NCBI GenBank assembly: GCA_963798805.1
Contig: CAWCVC010000017.1
Span: 1 to 64,000 of the forward strand
DNA from: CAVZCK01 sp963798805
GTDB taxonomy: Bacteria; Pseudomonadota; Alphaproteobacteria; Rhizobiales; Rhodomicrobiaceae
Direction: 5' to 3'
DNA: 64,000 bases
Shown: positions 62,414 to 64,000 of the stretch, piece by piece
Position numbering within the stretch: position 1 is the stretch's first letter
How the letters are laid out: each line of letters opens with the position of its first letter
Program-made: the position numbers and the translations under genes
The notes under the pieces: generated by a model
Database searches by the model: none
The model's input: the letters and a program-made list of their open reading frames with translations, nothing else
What the model was told of the DNA's origin: nothing

Positions 62414-62873
62414 TCAGGCGGCTTTAGCATGATCCGACGGATGCTCCGCCCTCGCGCCGATGGCGAGCCGGTTCCAACCATTGATCATGGCGATGGCGAT
62501 CGACAGATCGGCGAGCTCCTTCTCACTGAACTCGCGGCGCGCCTGGTCGTAAGCCTCGTCGGGCGCATGCGTTTCGGCGATATTGGTGAGGCTCTCCGCC
62601 CAGTTCAAGGCTGCGCGCTCGCGGGCCGTGTAGAGCGCCGACTCCTGCCAGGCATCGAGCAGATAGAGCTTGACCTCGCTCACCCCCGCCTCACGGGCTT
62701 CCTGCGTATGCATGTGCAGGCAATAGGCGCAGCCATTGATCTGCGACACCCGGGTCTTGACGAGCGACAACAGGCTCGGCTCCAGGCCGGTGGTTTTCAG
62801 ATAGGCTTCGACTTTGCGCAAGAGCGGCGACGCCCTCGGGCGCGGCTATCAACGCATTCATTCGCTGTGTCAT
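62414..62873 (-). pseudogene. carboxymuconolactone decarboxylase/AhpD-like protein, frameshifted near its start
   Basis: The expected start ATG 62873 (MTQRMNALIAAPEGVA) is followed at about 62821-62832 by a shift into the frame encoding LLRKVEAYLKTTGLEPSLLSLVKTRVSQINGCAYC and the rest of the family to the stop at 62414. A two-base loss (GC from GCGC) would explain it. The redox motif CAYC with its histidine partner is intact. A shortened product could start at TTG 62821. This is the usual partner of ECF41 sigma factors. Confidence 0.82.
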
Positions 62874-63115
62874 GGGTCCTCTCATTCTTTGCCAGATGGC
62901 GGTAGCGCGTGGAAAAGCGCCACCTGTCGCGTAAGACGAGATGGCAGGCCGGTTTGTGACATGCCCGGATAAATTTGCGGCCTGAGCCGGCTTGCGCAGG
63001 GCTCGCCCCTATTGACCGGGATGGCTTCGGTCCGTCGTCCAAACGGAGGACGCGCAAGCATACGCGCTTCGCTAACCAGGACCGTCCGCAAATGGCCTTC
63101 GAAAGGAGACTTACA
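62874..63115. other. divergent spacer between the ECF41 target gene and the SBP56 region
   Basis: No gene is supported here. It contains the ECF41-type promoter listed separately, and should also contain the plus-strand promoter for the short hypothetical frame and the SBP56-family gene, which I could not identify with confidence. Confidence 0.5.
62935..62961 (-). promoter_or_regulatory. ECF41-type promoter
   Basis: On the minus strand TGTCACA (62955-62961) and CGTC (62935-62938) are separated by 16 bases, matching the known ECF41 target promoter pattern. It lies 62 bases before the start of the carboxymuconolactone-decarboxylase-like gene, which is followed by the sigma gene, so the sigma factor probably activates its own operon. 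Confidence 0.8.
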
Positions 63116-63352
63116 GTGACAATGCTCGATCCCTTGAGCGCTGCGGCCTCCGTCTGGCCGGCAGACGCCGTGCTGACGCGATGGCGAAGAGGATATCGCC
63201 TAAAAGCCGGTACGGGCCTGCCGAACGCGGCGCAGTTCCGGCTGCCGCCAGCATCGCTCATCTATTTCGAATCGCCTGCGCCCCGCTATGTTAAGCTCTG
63301 GCCAATCGGAGGCGCAAAGCGCCTCGATGCAAACAGGGAGGAAGTCCAATGA
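63116..63352 (+). CDS. possible 78-residue leader protein of the SBP56-family gene
   Basis: GTG 63116 is preceded by AAAGGAG at ideal spacing, and the frame ends in an ATGA overlap with the next gene, as in coupled genes. The product is short, basic and without a recognisable domain (contains LTRWRRGYRLKAGTGLP). It may be a real small protein, a translational coupler, or a chance frame. No homology was apparent by eye. Confidence 0.3.
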   Translation: MTMLDPLSAAASVWPADAVLTRWRRGYRLKAGTGLPNAAQFRLPPASLIYFESPAPRYVKLWPIGGAKRLDANREEVQ

Positions 63353-64000
63353 CGATACGGCCCGATCCGACCTTCCACGCATCACCCAAGCTCGCGATGG
63401 AAGCGCCACAGGAGACATTCGCCTACACTTTGCTGCTCAGCCCGGATTTATCGCAGCCCGATGCCCTCGCGGTGATCGACGTGAAGCCCGGCTCGCCGAC
63501 CTACAGCCAGATCGTCCACACCGTGACGATGCCGTACAAGGGCGACGAGTTTCACCATTTCGGCTGGAATGCCTGCTCGTCCGCCCTGTCGCCGCTCAGC
63601 GGGCATCCGTTTCTCGAACGGCGCTATCTGATCATTCCCGGCATTCGCTCGTCGCGCATTTATGTCGTGGATACCAAGCCCGATCCGAGCCAGGCCAAGA
63701 TCCACAAGATCATCGAGCCCGAGGAGGTCTTCAAGAAGACCGGCTATTCGCGACCGCACACGGTCCATTGCGGGCCGGAAGGCATCTATGTCAGCACGCT
63801 TGGCGGCGGCGGCAAGGACGGCACAGACGGACCGGCCGGCGTCTTCATCATGGACTGCGAGACCTTCGAGATCCTCGGCCGCTGGGAGATCGACCGCGGT
63901 CCGCAGAAGCTGCATTACGATTTCTGGTGGAATCTGCCGCGCGACTATATGGTGACCAGCGAATGGGGGCTGCCGCCGCAATTCGAGAACGGCCTCGTGC
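63349..64000 (+). CDS. selenium-binding protein 56 / methanethiol oxidase family, 5' part
   Basis: The window ends after 217 codons of an expected ~460. ATG 63349 follows AGGGAGGAAG. The sequence is characteristic of SBP56/methanethiol oxidase: FHHFGWNACSS (with the conserved cysteine), YLIIPGIRSSRIYVVDTKPDP, YSRPHTVHCGPEGIYVSTLGG, and LHYDFWWNLPRDYMVTSEWGLP. Methanethiol oxidase converts methanethiol to formaldehyde, sulfide and hydrogen peroxide. No signal peptide is visible, unlike the periplasmic MtoX of Hyphomicrobium, so the protein may be cytoplasmic or have a different role. Downstream SCO1/MauG-type genes, if present, lie outside the window. Confidence 0.85.
   Translation, partial: MTIRPDPTFHASPKLAMEAPQETFAYTLLLSPDLSQPDALAVIDVKPGSPTYSQIVHTVTMPYKGDEFHHFGWNACSSALSPLSGHPFLERRYLIIPGIRSSRIYVVDTKPDPSQAKIHKIIEPEEVFKKTGYSRPHTVHCGPEGIYVSTLGGGGKDGTDGPAGVFIMDCETFEILGRWEIDRGPQKLHYDFWWNLPRDYMVTSEWGLPPQFENGLV

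Noticed and set aside
62975..63352. 125-codon frame upstream of the SBP56-family gene taken at full length
   Set aside because: Its upstream half has no ribosome-binding site or features. Only the shorter frame from GTG 63116 is reported, with low confidence.

Overview
The window is high-GC DNA with densely packed genes, many of them overlapping by ATGA. Gene content and two recognisable dispersed palindromes (47500-47545 and 7651-7723) point to an alphaproteobacterium of the order Hyphomicrobiales (Rhizobiales). The combination of sHdr/LbpA sulfur oxidation, sulfide:quinone oxidoreductase and an SBP56/methanethiol-oxidase family gene resembles sulfur-oxidising methylotrophs such as Hyphomicrobium. 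The genus is not determinable from the sequence alone. I saw no rRNA, tRNA, CRISPR, insertion sequence or phage genes.

Left part (1-15500): a SAM methyltransferase; a UBP-type zinc finger protein; a two-gene RND efflux system; a peptide ABC transporter whose binding-protein gene carries a frameshift, facing convergent isoaspartyl dipeptidase and ATPase genes; and a trehalose synthase (TreT-like) plus GalT-like pair.

Ehr block (15519-22839, minus strand): an XRE regulator followed by HyfB-C-E-F-G-I homologues. This looks like a membrane-bound hydrogenase, but the large subunit has serines where the first pair of nickel-binding cysteines should be and a widened second motif. No polyferredoxin or maturation genes accompany it. 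It fits the functionally obscure energy-converting-hydrogenase-related (Ehr) complexes.

Middle (23072-32558): a frameshifted marC, an APH-like kinase that overlaps PRPP synthase tail to tail, an NAD-salvage group (prs divergent from pncB-pncA), an MHYT-PAS-GGDEF-EAL protein with both enzymatic motifs eroded, and an exported glycosidase-like protein.

Sulfur core (32717-49620): on the minus strand, DUF2147 protein, membrane protein, DsrE, TusA and a FadL-type porin. On the plus strand, the lipoate-assembly genes lipS2-lipT-lipS1-sLpl(AB), an amidotransferase-like protein without its catalytic cysteine, dsrE3C, shdrC1-B1-A-H-C2-B2, a hypothetical gene and lbpA. In the model for this pathway, persulfide sulfur passes through TusA/DsrE carriers to the sHdr complex and electrons leave through lipoyl-LbpA, whose cofactor is built by the dedicated assembly genes next door.

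Right part (49654-64000): a deacetylase-like protein and a P450, an MDR oxidoreductase, sqr, two membrane protein genes, a 1370-residue exported repeat protein, a HAD dehalogenase, an ECF41 sigma factor with its frameshifted carboxymuconolactone-decarboxylase-like partner and a matching ECF41 promoter, and the 5' two-thirds of an SBP56/methanethiol oxidase-family gene. A 22-nt bipartite motif is shared by the sqr region and the DUF2147-dsrE-tusA promoter and may link their regulation. Three separate frameshifts (about 6615, 23188 and 62827) could be real pseudogenes or sequencing errors.
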